In this document: piece after piece, positions 16,233 to 24,531 of the stretch
How the letters are laid out: every line of letters starts with the position of its first letter
Position numbering within the stretch: the stretch's first letter is position 1
Assembly: GCA_022360315.1 (NCBI GenBank)
Contig: JAKSDA010000189.1
Coordinates: 1-42,037, forward strand
From: Pseudomonadota bacterium
GTDB lineage: Bacteria; Myxococcota_A; Polyangia; Haliangiales; Haliangiaceae
Length of the DNA: 42,037 nt
Direction: 5' to 3'
The notes under the pieces: model-generated
What the model saw: only the letters and a program-made list of their open reading frames with translations
Databases searched by the model: none
Told to the model about the DNA's origin: nothing
Position numbers and translations under genes: made by a program

Positions 16233-16300
16233 CCGATGAGAAAGCGAGCTATCGAATGGCTGGTCAGGACTAATAAGCGAATATGTATGAAATGGACCGA

Positions 16301-16873
16301 CTATTTTTGCTTGACGTAGTTGGCATAGCGTCCGGTCGTCACTCGGCCCTGGACCCGGGATTTCTTGTCGGCGTGGACATTGGCGTGTCCCGACGCCTTG
16401 ATGCTGAGCTTCTTGCTCGTGACCGTCGAATTGCGGATCGCCACATTGGCATGTCCCGAGGCGACGATGGCGGCGTTGCCGCCCCACACAGTGCTATCTT
16501 TGATGAGTATGTTGGCATGGCCCGAGGCGTTGATGGCGATGACGCCAGCAATGTCGAGGTTGCGCAGAACCACGTTGCAGTGGCCGCTGGCATCGATGAC
16601 CAGCGCGGCTTTTTTGCCGCCGATCTTGTTGGTCTTCTGGCTCGCCGCGAACTTTTTGCCATCGATGAGCAGATTTTGGTGCTTGCTGCACGAGTAGTTC
16701 GACTTGGCGACCGTGACCGCCGTGGTCTCGCCTACAGCATCTTCAATGTCCTCGAGAGCTTCGTCGATCTCGGCCAGCGTCTCATCAAGACTCTGCGCCT
16801 CGGCCAGACCGGAGAATGCGGTCGACAATCCCAAGACCGCGAATGGAAACCAGAGTGCAACTGCCTGTTTCAC
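16301..16873 (-). CDS. Secreted beta-helix-like protein with ASGHANV repeats
   Basis: A 190-residue product from GTG 16873, supported by an AGGAAGG site upstream and a clear signal peptide (VKQAVALWFPFAVLGLSTA, cleavage near residue 28). An acidic helix follows (ETLAEIDEALEDIEDAV). The rest is built from four to five short repeats of the form ASGHxNVxIRxSxV, about 20-23 residues each, which should stack as strands of a small right-handed solenoid. The pattern resembles DUF3060 proteins, where a conserved G-x-N-V/N turn recurs, but the His in each turn is distinctive. The repeat His residues would line up on one face and could bind a metal; that is inference. A longer open frame upstream to 17404 is an overlap with the regulator gene and is not real. 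Confidence 0.75.
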   Translation of the reverse strand: MKQAVALWFPFAVLGLSTAFSGLAEAQSLDETLAEIDEALEDIEDAVGETTAVTVAKSNYSCSKHQNLLIDGKKFAASQKTNKIGGKKAALVIDASGHCNVVLRNLDIAGVIAINASGHANILIKDSTVWGGNAAIVASGHANVAIRNSTVTSKKLSIKASGHANVHADKKSRVQGRVTTGRYANYVKQK

Positions 16874-17016
16874 GGAGTACCTTCCTCGCGTCGGATTCGC
16901 CGTTGTATCGCACAACCGGGCCGGCTGTCGAGTGATGAAAATGTATCTGCTGGTACGTTGTCGAGAATGGCGCGTATCATGCAAAAACGAGCGGACCGCA
17001 GAGTTGTGATTAGCAC

Positions 17017-17589
17017 CTATCTGGCGGCGGCTCCGATGGCTCGTTGTGGGCCACTGGTCGTGGCCAGGATCTCCTGAGCGACCGAAGAGCCGAGCGAGGT
17101 GAGAACATGTGATTTGCGCGCCCCCCGCTCGGGCAGGGTCTCGTCGCCGGCAAGGCCGCCCAACACCCGGGCCAGGCCAACATTTCGCAGCGACTTCAAT
17201 ATCTTGGATGTGGCCCCAGGAGTGACTCCCAGCCGGCTGGCCAACTCGGCACCGGTCGCGGGCCCATGCCGCAGTTCCAGGAGCACTGCCTCGGCAGATA
17301 CGTTGGCAAGTACACGCATGGCAGTGGCACGAATGTCGCTCTCCTCGTGAGCAGCTTCGTACGATGCAAGAAGCGTCCCCAGCGCTGCGGCAAAACCAGC
17401 CCAATAATTGGCCTGAGCATCGTTCGAGTCAGCCTCCAGGCTTTTCGCAGCCAGCTCGCGCGCAACCTGCTGAAGCTCTTCTCGCTGCCCCCTGGCCAGC
17501 CCCTCCCCGATGTTCCGCGCAACGATATTCAGTACATCGGGACACTCTCTGATCCGTGCGATACGCCCGCAGACTTTCTTAGCGTGCAT
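17017..17589 (-). CDS. Winged-helix transcriptional regulator (MarR/GbsR-like)
   Basis: A 190-residue protein. The N-terminal 90 residues are helical and Ala-rich. Residues 100-145 form a winged helix-turn-helix: VLLELRHGPATGAELASRLG, then a recognition helix around TPGATSKILKSLRNVGL. A Gly-rich wing follows. This is a DNA-binding repressor or activator whose ligand is not known. Its upstream region (17590-17700) is AT-rich and has two GACAGGT-type dyads, consistent with autoregulation. Neighbours are the beta-helix gene (143 bases downstream on the same strand) and the nitrilase-like gene upstream on the same strand. Confidence 0.75.
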   Translation of the reverse strand: MHAKKVCGRIARIRECPDVLNIVARNIGEGLARGQREELQQVARELAAKSLEADSNDAQANYWAGFAAALGTLLASYEAAHEESDIRATAMRVLANVSAEAVLLELRHGPATGAELASRLGVTPGATSKILKSLRNVGLARVLGGLAGDETLPERGARKSHVLTSLGSSVAQEILATTSGPQRAIGAAAR

Positions 17590-17590
17590 T

Positions 17591-17666
17591 TGACAAAACC
17601 TGTCTATCTCAAACTCAAATTAAACCCCTTCAACTCAAAACTAGATAAGACAGACCGACCTGTCAA
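17591..17666 (-). promoter_or_regulatory. Possible promoter and operator of the winged-helix regulator
   Basis: GACAGACCGACCTGTC at 17649-17664 is an imperfect palindrome (12 of 16 positions symmetric). A shorter dyad, TGACAAAACCTGTC, lies at 17591-17604. On the minus strand both begin GACAGGT. A minus-strand TTGACA (plus 17661-17666) overlaps the first dyad and has a weak TAGTTT 17 bases downstream. This arrangement suits a repressor that blocks its own promoter. Confidence 0.4.
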
Positions 17667-17751
17667 TACTATGGAAACAATGCGGGAATTTCGGAGCGAG
17701 AAAACGCAGAGATGCGAAGTAGATAGCTGAGCTGGCGGAGTTTCTCTCCGC

Positions 17752-19260
17752 TCAGGAGTCCACGATCGACGGGCTTTTGGTCAAGCTCCCTATGGTTGCG
17801 ATGACCAGGGCACGCGGTGGCGCCACCTCGGCAATGACTGCATCGGACTGGACAGGCAGCCCGATTATCAGTGGTGGTCTCGCGCTCTCGGCATCGGGCG
17901 CGACGCATGCATTCGCAATGAGCACGATGCCCTGCAGACTGGTCGCGATGTCGCCGGCCAGTTTCTCGAACGCTTCCATCTCAAAGCCGAGCGCGGGCAC
18001 GAGGACCAGGTTGGCATGCAGATCAAGGAGAACTTTTGGAACCGGTGCAAGCAATGCATCGCGGCTGCAAAGGACGATTGTGGTCCAATAGGGGGACAAA
18101 TGTGCAGTAAACGCAGGTCCGCCAGTCGCTACATGCTCGTGCCGTCTCAATCCGGACGGTCCGGTGCCAGACTGTGGATCGGGCACAACGAGGGGAGAGA
18201 ATTTGCGGTGGACCAGTGGTTTCTGGGTGCCGCGAAGAAAGACCACGGCTTCGCTGTACCAGGTTGGCTCGGCCGACCGAGTAGTCGGCGCGCCTGCCTG
18301 CTCCGCGTCGCCTTGTCCGCCGCTCGCACCAGGTCGGTGGCAGCTGCCAGCAATTATCATGTCGACGACATCTTGTCCGTCGAGCCAGTCCTTGACTGCC
18401 TGGCGGGCACTGAGCGTGATGCTGAACTCGGGAAATGCGACCACGCGGCAGTTGTGTTCGCGAGCAGCATTCAGCAGCGCGATACAGAGGCGAGATTGTT
18501 GCTCCTGGTCGGTGCCAAACCGGGCATTAAAGAACACTGGACGCCCGGGTAGAGAATTCGACGCGGAAGGGTCACTGCCGGCCGAAGGCCGGTCGCCCGG
18601 ATCTGCATTACCAGGCTCGCCTGCCGCGATGTCGGGCAATCGCGCGGTCACAGCGCGTTCCATTGCGAGCTCGTTGAGAGATTCATTGGGGGTGGCACAG
18701 GCCAGACGGTCTCCGCTGCTCAGGTGGGGTATGGCATGCCAGCGCAGCCAGTTTCCCACCACGGTTACCCGCACCTCGCGCGCCCAGTCCCCGGCCAGGC
18801 GCAGGTGGGTCAACGCGTCCAGGTGTTCCTCGACAGCGGCACTGTCGTCGTCCTGCGCCGCCGCGACCCGGCGCCAATCGCGATGGGGAGTCGGAAACGG
18901 GTCGCCGGGCTTCAGAGTGACCTCGCGGCCCAAAAACATGGGCAAAAAGCGGCTGCCCAGCACTGCATCGAGCGCCTCAGCAATGGTGCGAACAATCGCT
19001 ATCTCGGGCAACTTCTGGCTCCAGGACAGCGCGATCTCACCCAGTTCGGCTCGCTCCTCCGGATACATTTGCTCGTCGTCGACCTCGCGGAAAAACTCCT
19101 CACAACGGTTGCGCAGAGCTTCGCGCTCGAACCAGATATCGCGGTCAACCTCGGCGTCATACAGCTGGACAAGACGCGCACGGCACAAGCGAAGCAGACC
19201 TGCGCCCAGTACGAGGATGTCTGAACCCTCCTCGATGACCTTGAGAAGCTGCGAGATCAT
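17752..19260 (-). CDS. Nitrilase-superfamily (carbon-nitrogen hydrolase) protein with N-terminal extension
   Basis: A 502-residue protein. The C-terminal half (about 240-502) has the Glu-Lys-Cys triad of the carbon-nitrogen hydrolase family: Glu278 in VVAFPEFSI, Lys353 in VHRKFSP and Cys398 in IVLCSRDAL. These enzymes cleave nitriles or amides through a Cys thioester. The first 235 residues form an extra helical domain (QLLKVIEEGSDILVLG and a Glu-rich stretch) followed by a Pro/Ser/Gly-rich linker; I do not recognise it. There is no signal peptide, so the protein is cytoplasmic. A long insertion lies between the Glu and Lys motifs. It is not an ordinary metabolic nitrilase by length. Substrate unknown. 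Confidence 0.75.
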   Translation of the reverse strand: MISQLLKVIEEGSDILVLGAGLLRLCRARLVQLYDAEVDRDIWFEREALRNRCEEFFREVDDEQMYPEERAELGEIALSWSQKLPEIAIVRTIAEALDAVLGSRFLPMFLGREVTLKPGDPFPTPHRDWRRVAAAQDDDSAAVEEHLDALTHLRLAGDWAREVRVTVVGNWLRWHAIPHLSSGDRLACATPNESLNELAMERAVTARLPDIAAGEPGNADPGDRPSAGSDPSASNSLPGRPVFFNARFGTDQEQQSRLCIALLNAAREHNCRVVAFPEFSITLSARQAVKDWLDGQDVVDMIIAGSCHRPGASGGQGDAEQAGAPTTRSAEPTWYSEAVVFLRGTQKPLVHRKFSPLVVPDPQSGTGPSGLRRHEHVATGGPAFTAHLSPYWTTIVLCSRDALLAPVPKVLLDLHANLVLVPALGFEMEAFEKLAGDIATSLQGIVLIANACVAPDAESARPPLIIGLPVQSDAVIAEVAPPRALVIATIGSLTKSPSIVDS

Positions 19261-19601
19261 CGAAGGCTAAGCATAGGACGGAAACCGAGAACCGTCCCGT
19301 AACAAGTGTAAGTCAGACCGCCAGTCAGCCCGCACAAATTCCACAACCTTTCTTTATCGTTGTATTTCTTGGCAATTTAACCAAGTCTTGTTCCGGTGCA
19401 AGCCAAGAAGCGACAGGCCTGGTTTGGAGCGCAATCTGCAGAATTGCGTGTAAGAGCGGGTCCAACGGGCGGCCGGGCGACCGAGCGTAGTACGCTTCGC
19501 ATCGCTCGCCGGAGCGCTGGTGAGTATTGCTCAGCGGACGGTCTGCCAAGAACGTGCCCCACTCGCGATTTCATGCCTACCATAATTACCCGCACATAGC
19601 A
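19261..19601. other. Intergenic region between divergent genes, carrying an R1 copy
   Basis: No gene seen. The part at 19330-19400 is AT-rich (TTCTTTATCGTTGTATTTC) and may hold promoters for the divergent genes at 19260 and 19602. A partial R1 repeat (copy D, about 19467-19520) lies just before the upstream in-frame ATG at 19527. Confidence 0.5.
19467..19520 (+). repeat. R1 dispersed repeat, diverged copy D
   Basis: Contains ACGCTTCGCATCGCTCGCCGG, similar to the R1 core in copies C and F, preceded by a CGGGCGGCCGGG block. The left end of the repeat is not clear. Confidence 0.45.
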
Positions 19602-21152
19602 GTGCGGAAGGCCGCGCTTGTGATTGCGCTGGCTATTTTCGCTTGCGTAGTTCCCCGCACAATACCGAATGACACCGGAAACAAACACGACTTGCAGGAT
19701 CGACAGATAGATCGGACACGGGACAGGGTACCCGATCGTACATCCCTGGATGTGGTGAAACTCCCGGGTGCACCCCACCGGGGCCGGACTGGGCGCAGAG
19801 TAACCCACACGGCCCTGCCGAACGGCGTCCGGCTGGTCGTCTGGCGCGACCAGGATTCACCGGTCGTGGCCATGCGCGCATTGTGGCGGGGTGGATTGCT
19901 CGCCGAGACACCGCAAAAGCGCGGCATCACCCACCTGCTCGCCCGTGTCATCACCCGCGGTTGTGGTGGGATGAGCGCCGACCAGATAGCTGGGATGGCG
20001 AGGCGAGAAAACGGCCACCTGGATGCGGTGAGCGGCCGCGATTCGTTTGGCCTGCGCTCCGAATGGCCGGTCGACGGCTGGCCTGTCGGCCTGGAATTGA
20101 TGGCCCGCTGCATTCTTGGTCCGGATCTCGATTTCGCCGAGATCAATGCGCAGCGGCAACTCATCGACGACGAGATTCGCCAGCGCAGCGGAGACGGCGA
20201 TTTTGTGGCCTTTCGCGCGTTTGCCGAGACGCTCTATCGCGCCCATCCATATCGCATGAGCGCGACTGGCTGGGGCGAAAGCCCGGCCGCGATCGGCCGC
20301 CGCGAACTCACTGCTTTTTACCGCGAGCGATATCCGGTCAGCGGGTTGACCCTGTCGATCGTGGGCAACGTCGATCCGGTCGAGGCCATGGCGCTGGTGC
20401 GCAGCCATTTCGGCGCCGCAGCACCGCGTCCGGTCGGACTGCCCGAGCGGCCAACCGAATCGTCGGGCTCCCGGCCAGCCCGCATGCGAGAAGTCTATCG
20501 CTACATCGAGCGCGATGACGCGCGTCTGGTCGTCGGATTTCCGGGCACCACGCTGGGCAATCGAGATCGTCATGCTCTGGCGGTTGCCGCGGCAGTTCTC
20601 GACGTTCGCCTGGCTCGAGCGCTGCGTCGCCGCGGCCTGAGCAGAAGCAGCAGAGTTTATTCCGTACCGGGCATCGACCCCGGTTATGTGATCGCGCAGA
20701 TCCGTTGTCGGCCGGCCGAGGTGGCGGCTGCGTTCGAGATCGCGCGCTCGGTGATCGACGCCATGGTGGCCAGGCCGGCCGGGCCAGCCGAGCTCGAGGC
20801 GGCCGGGCGGGCGCTGATTGCCGCGCACACAGAATCGCGCAACCGGCCGGGCTCGGCCGCCACTGCGCTTGCGTTCCACGAGGCGCACGGTCTCGGAGCC
20901 CGGGCCTACTTGGATTACGGCGACGCGATCCACCGGGTCACCCAGCGCGATGTGGCTCGCGTCGTGGCTGCGTACCTGGTCTGGGATCGCAAAATTTCGG
21001 CCACCATTGCGCCGCGTGCCGCCAGTCCTGAGGCCGAGCGGCGCATGCGTGGCACCTGGCGCCGTGCGCCCAACACCGGACGTGCGCCCAGCACCGGACC
21101 TCGCCAGCGAGTGCACCGCTATCGTCCCGGCGACTCGGCGAGGAGACGCTGA
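19602..21152 (+). CDS. M16 peptidase-like protein lacking the HxxEH motif
   Basis: A 516-residue product if read from GTG 19602, which places a basic start and hydrophobic segment ([17 protein letters not shown]) at the N-terminus with a possible lipobox (IFAC). ATG 19527 would add 25 residues. The body matches two M16 (pitrilysin/processing-peptidase) halves, with typical blocks such as [12 protein letters not shown] and the C-terminal [15 protein letters not shown]. Where active M16 enzymes have HxxEH the sequence reads ITHLLARVI, so the zinc site is missing and the protein is probably non-catalytic. Such subunits usually pair with an active one; none is in this window. Its stop is one base from the GTG of the CPBP gene, so the two are cotranscribed. 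Confidence 0.8.
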   Translation: MRKAALVIALAIFACVVPRTIPNDTGNKHDLQDRQIDRTRDRVPDRTSLDVVKLPGAPHRGRTGRRVTHTALPNGVRLVVWRDQDSPVVAMRALWRGGLLAETPQKRGITHLLARVITRGCGGMSADQIAGMARRENGHLDAVSGRDSFGLRSEWPVDGWPVGLELMARCILGPDLDFAEINAQRQLIDDEIRQRSGDGDFVAFRAFAETLYRAHPYRMSATGWGESPAAIGRRELTAFYRERYPVSGLTLSIVGNVDPVEAMALVRSHFGAAAPRPVGLPERPTESSGSRPARMREVYRYIERDDARLVVGFPGTTLGNRDRHALAVAAAVLDVRLARALRRRGLSRSSRVYSVPGIDPGYVIAQIRCRPAEVAAAFEIARSVIDAMVARPAGPAELEAAGRALIAAHTESRNRPGSAATALAFHEAHGLGARAYLDYGDAIHRVTQRDVARVVAAYLVWDRKISATIAPRAASPEAERRMRGTWRRAPNTGRAPSTGPRQRVHRYRPGDSARRR

Positions 21153-21153
21153 G

Positions 21154-21882
21154 GTGGCAGACAAACTGCCAGACCGCGCCACTCTGAAAAGCGTGCTGGG
21201 ACACGGCGATCTGGCGACCAGTCTGATACTGGTATTTCCGCTTTTTCTGGCCTACCAAATCGGCGCGGTATTCTCGAATTCGCTAAACGGCGTCGATTTT
21301 GTCACTCGCGTGGTTTTTGCCGCTGTCGATCACGACCGCACCAAGTATCTCCTGGTCCAGCTCGGTCTGGCCGTGGTTTTTTTGATCGTGGTCGCGTGTG
21401 CCCATCGCCAGCGTGTGCTGTCGCGCGAGCAGGCCCTGCCGGTGGTCCTCGAGTCGGCGATCTACGCCCTGACCCTGGGCTCGTTCATCGTATTGGTCAT
21501 GCAGGAGCTTTTCGGCTTTGCCGTATCCGGCCAGCAGCTCATCCTGGGCGACACCGGCGAGGCCATTGTCGTGGCCCTTGGTGCCGGCGTTCATGAAGAG
21601 CTAGTTTTCCGGCTCGGACTGATGGCTGGCGGTGCCGCGCTCCTGTGCCGGGCCGGGCTGGACCACCGGGCGGCGATGATCTCGGCCCTGATTGTCTCGG
21701 CCTTGATATTCTCGTTTGCCCACCATATCGGTCCCCATGGCGAGGCATTGCGGCTCGATATTTTCACCTATCGCGCTCTGGCAGGTGTGGTCTTTGGCCT
21801 GGTCTTTTATTATCGCTCTCTGGCCCACGCGGTATATACTCATTTTCTCTACGACCTCTACGTGCTGGCCATACGCCCATGA
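21154..21882 (+). CDS. CPBP-family intramembrane metalloprotease
   Basis: A 242-residue integral membrane protein starting at GTG 21154, one base after the M16-like stop and 8 bases after an AGGAGA site. About six to eight membrane segments can be seen (for example [18 protein letters not shown] and [16 protein letters not shown]). The CPBP/Abi motifs are present in order: [19 protein letters not shown] and YTHFLYDL, which supply the Glu and His ligands of the intramembrane active site. Members process prenylated or membrane peptides. Coupling to an M16-like protein suggests a joint proteolytic role at the envelope, which is inference. Confidence 0.9.
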   Translation: MADKLPDRATLKSVLGHGDLATSLILVFPLFLAYQIGAVFSNSLNGVDFVTRVVFAAVDHDRTKYLLVQLGLAVVFLIVVACAHRQRVLSREQALPVVLESAIYALTLGSFIVLVMQELFGFAVSGQQLILGDTGEAIVVALGAGVHEELVFRLGLMAGGAALLCRAGLDHRAAMISALIVSALIFSFAHHIGPHGEALRLDIFTYRALAGVVFGLVFYYRSLAHAVYTHFLYDLYVLAIRP

Positions 21883-22100
21883 CCCGGGCCGGTCGGAATC
21901 GACGAGCATACGCCTTGTGGATCGTCCTGCCATTCTGCCGCGGACCTGTGGGAGCTATTGATCCCCAAAACCTCACGCAGGGCGAACCACGTGAGACTGT
22001 ATACACTTCTTTCCACCGCATACGCCATGCCCACCGGGTCGCCCTGCCACCCTGCCCGAACACCTTCCGGCTTGCACATACGCCTCACCTGTGGGAGTTA
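21883..22100. other. Intergenic region before the CotH-like gene
   Basis: About 218 bases. The frame of the CotH gene is open throughout, back to 21645, but the encoded sequence overlaps the CPBP gene and has no domain character. No repeat, hairpin or clear promoter was seen. Confidence 0.35.
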
Positions 22101-23819
22101 CTGACTATCAAGTCGACGCCATCACAGTCACAAAAGCGTGGCAACTTGCTCGCCACTGCAGGTATGGCACTATGCAGCGCGTTTGTCGGGTGTGGCGACA
22201 ACCTCGCCCATTTCGCTCCGCAAGATCCGATCTTGATCACGTCGTCCGACGATCTTTTTACTGGCCGGCATGTAGTGGACATATGGATCGAGCTCGGCAG
22301 CGAGTCTCGCGCCCGTCTCGTAAACGAGCCTCGCGAGTATGTCGCGGGCGACGTCACCATCAGCGGCGAAGAAGTGCGCGGGGTCGGAATACGTCTCAAG
22401 GGGACGTTTTCGTTTCGCGGTCTCGGCGGCAAGGCCGCATTCAAGCTCAAATTCAACTGGACAGAGTCGGGCGTCAGGTTTTTTGGCCTGGAGGGGCTCA
22501 CTCTCAACAACATGGTGCAAGACCGGGCGCTGGTGCACGAGTGGCTGGGCTATCGAGTATTCCGCGCTGCCGGCGTGCCAGCTCCGCGCAGTGGCTACGC
22601 ACGCGTCTTCGTCAACCAGGAACCGTACGGCCTCTACGCCCTGGTAGAATCGGTCGACGATTCGTTTCTGGCCAGAAATTTTGCCGATCCGACCGGCAAC
22701 CTCTATGAGGAGCATCGCTTCAGCGACCTGCACCCCGACGACGTATGGCGATTCGAGCAAGACGAGGGGGACGATACCAGTCGGCGGGATCTACACAGCC
22801 TCATCGAGGCTGCCAACCAACCCGGCGACGGAGTGTTTACCAGCGGCATTCTCGATACTCGCGAATTTCTGGCCTTCTTGGCAGCGGAGATCGCGGTCGG
22901 CCACTGGGACGGATACTACAAGGCACACAACTACCGCATCTATCACGAGCCCACCCTCGATCAGTGGAGTTTTTTACCCTGGGGGACCGACCAGGTACTG
23001 GAGCGCGAACTGGACGCGTTTGGCGGTACCGGAATGCTGAGCAGAAAATGCTTCCGCTCGAATACCTGCCTGGCGTTGTACAACGAGGTCGCCCTCGAGG
23101 TCCTCGGCATCTACGAGAGTCTCGATCTGGCCGCGGAACTCGACCGCATCGCCGCCACGATCGAGCCACTGGCCGACGAGGATCCCCGCAAGCCGTACAG
23201 CATGGCGAAATATCACCGCCACCAGAAGCAGGCCCGCGCGTTCGTGACAGAACAGCCAACCCGGCTGCGCCAGCGTATCGATTGCTTCGAAGACGGCGTC
23301 GAAGCCGATCGGGACGGCGATGGCTACGGCGCCTGCCGGCTCGACTGCAATGACCACAGCGAGTTCGCCCGGCCTGGCGGCGTCGAAATCTGCGACGGCC
23401 TCGACAACGACTGCAACGGCTACATCGACGAGCTCGATTCGTGTCCCTGTCCCGAATTCGAGCTCGACGGCGTGCTCTTTCTCCTCTGCGCCAACCCACT
23501 GCCCTGGACCATGGCGCGCGGCCACTGCGCCGCCCAGCACGCCGACCTGGCCTGGATCGACAACGACGAGCAGAACGCGGCCCTGTTTGCAGCAACCCAG
23601 AGGGCCGCGCAGGCCGAGTGGTACATCGGATTGAACGACCAGGAGAACGAAGGGCAACACGTATGGACGTCGGGCGTCGCTGCCGATTACGTCAACTGGG
23701 CAGTCGGCGATCCGGATAACCACGGCACCGAAAACTGCGCAGTCATCGATCGCTTCGCCGGGGGAGGCTGGACCGATGTCTATTGCTGGCGTTCCCTGCC
23801 GTTCCTGTGCCGACGGTGA
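22101..23819 (+). CDS. CotH-family lipoprotein with metal-binding motif and C-type lectin domain
   Basis: About 572 residues if started near 22101. The exact start is uncertain: CTG 22101 gives the best lipoprotein signal (basic region, then LLATAGMALCSAFVGC), while ATG 22164 leaves a very short one. Three modules follow. First comes a CotH kinase-like domain (about residues 40-390) with IRLKGTFSFRG, NNMVQDRALVHEWLGYRVF and WSFLPWGTDQ. Next is a MopE-like putative metal-binding motif (about 400-440: DRDGDGYGACRLDCND, then EICDGLDNDCNGYID). Last is a C-type lectin-like domain to the end, with WYIGLNDQENEG, NWAVGDPDNHGTENC and WTDVYCW. CotH proteins phosphorylate surface proteins in spore formers. 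The lectin domain suggests sugar or surface binding. Confidence 0.85.
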   Translation: MTIKSTPSQSQKRGNLLATAGMALCSAFVGCGDNLAHFAPQDPILITSSDDLFTGRHVVDIWIELGSESRARLVNEPREYVAGDVTISGEEVRGVGIRLKGTFSFRGLGGKAAFKLKFNWTESGVRFFGLEGLTLNNMVQDRALVHEWLGYRVFRAAGVPAPRSGYARVFVNQEPYGLYALVESVDDSFLARNFADPTGNLYEEHRFSDLHPDDVWRFEQDEGDDTSRRDLHSLIEAANQPGDGVFTSGILDTREFLAFLAAEIAVGHWDGYYKAHNYRIYHEPTLDQWSFLPWGTDQVLERELDAFGGTGMLSRKCFRSNTCLALYNEVALEVLGIYESLDLAAELDRIAATIEPLADEDPRKPYSMAKYHRHQKQARAFVTEQPTRLRQRIDCFEDGVEADRDGDGYGACRLDCNDHSEFARPGGVEICDGLDNDCNGYIDELDSCPCPEFELDGVLFLLCANPLPWTMARGHCAAQHADLAWIDNDEQNAALFAATQRAAQAEWYIGLNDQENEGQHVWTSGVAADYVNWAVGDPDNHGTENCAVIDRFAGGGWTDVYCWRSLPFLCRR

Positions 23820-23835
23820 CGGCGTCTTGACAAGG

Positions 23836-23892
23836 CGCCTCGCTCCATCCCAACTCGGCTTCGCATTCCCTGCCGGACGCCCGCCAGCCGTG
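23836..23892 (+). repeat. R1 dispersed repeat, copy F
   Basis: Contains CGGCTTCGCATTCCCTGCC and GGACGCCCGCCAGCC, closely matching copy C (CCGCTTCGCATTCCGTGCCC, GGACATCCAGCC) read in the same sense. It lies 16 bases after the CotH-like stop codon. Confidence 0.6.
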
Positions 23893-23906
23893 GCCGCCAA
23901 TGCAAT

Positions 23907-23946
23907 AATTTCACCACCATTTCCACGGCATTAGGTGGTAAAAATT
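23907..23946. promoter_or_regulatory. Imperfect palindrome, possible operator or terminator stem
   Basis: AATTTCACCACC and GGTGGTAAAAATT face each other across 15 bases. The inner six pairs (ACCACC/GGTGGT) are perfect and the outer A/T arms are nearly so. It lies between an R1 and an R2 copy in the gap after the CotH-like gene. Confidence 0.35.
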
Positions 23947-23978
23947 GGGTAACATGGCCCACTCGATAAGCGCGGCTC

Positions 23979-24066
23979 AAAAATGATAGCCCGAGCGCGA
24001 AGCGGTCGGGCCGCGCACGATCACGTTGCAGCCTTTCCAATGTGATCGTGTGTAGAATCTTCGATC
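23979..24066 (+). repeat. R2 dispersed repeat, copy 2, with strong hairpin
   Basis: Aligns with 13768-13856. It contains a long hairpin: CACGATCACGTTG pairs with CAATGTGATCGTG across a 9-base loop, 13 pairs with one G-U. Right after it comes TAGAAT (24053-24058), a plausible -10 element placed 29 bases before the ATG of the next gene. The repeat may thus supply that gene's promoter. Confidence 0.7.
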
Positions 24067-24087
24067 AGCAATCAGAAGGAGTCGCAA

Positions 24088-24489
24088 ATGACTATCGGCG
24101 TCGAAATCTTCAAGGGCGACAGAAATCCTGAAGCTGCTTTTTGTTGCGGTGCAGAAGTTACTTCACCAGCGATGAGTTCGTGTTGTGGCACCCAAGATAT
24201 TCCCGACGATATTATGATACATCTTCTCAAAGAATGTATTGAAGAGGAAAAGCTGGGCGACAGGGTAACCATTGATGTCACTGACATGACCGAAAAAAAG
24301 GACGACAGGGGCGTATTGGAGCGATTTTGGCAACATTGCGAGGCATCGGGCATCAGCCGGGACACCCATATTGAACAGCTGCTTCCGCTGGTGATGTATG
24401 ACAAACAAGTCAAATACGTCGGCCGCATACCAACCGGGGATGAGTTCGTGGAAGACATGGAGGAGCTCGCCGGCAACGCAGCGTTATAG
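24088..24489 (+). CDS. Small Cys-pair protein with ArsD-like, thioredoxin-fold features
   Basis: A 133-residue cytoplasmic protein with an AGGAG site seven bases before the ATG. Two vicinal Cys pairs (FCCG at 19-20 and SCCG at 32-33) could bind soft metals or metalloids. The C-terminal part (LPLVMYDKQVKYVGRIPTGD) resembles the end of ArsD, the arsenic metallochaperone, and other thioredoxin-like proteins where a Pro-containing strand is followed by a Gly-Arg turn. The spacing of the Cys residues differs from classic ArsD, so an arsenic role is not shown. The codons are less GC-rich than in adjacent genes, which suggests transfer or a different expression class. It stands alone, behind an R2 repeat that may carry its promoter. 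Confidence 0.6.
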   Translation: MTIGVEIFKGDRNPEAAFCCGAEVTSPAMSSCCGTQDIPDDIMIHLLKECIEEEKLGDRVTIDVTDMTEKKDDRGVLERFWQHCEASGISRDTHIEQLLPLVMYDKQVKYVGRIPTGDEFVEDMEELAGNAAL

Positions 24490-24531
24490 CCAGCAGCAGC
24501 GGTAACGCGGTGGCCGGCCAATGGTTTGCTG

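Noticed and set aside
18164..19270. Plus-strand open frame of 368 codons opposite the nitrilase-like gene
   Set aside because: Ser/Arg-rich with no domain, while the other strand shows a complete catalytic triad.
19602..21152. Active zinc protease
   Set aside because: The HxxEH motif expected in M16 enzymes reads HLLAR, so catalytic activity is not claimed.
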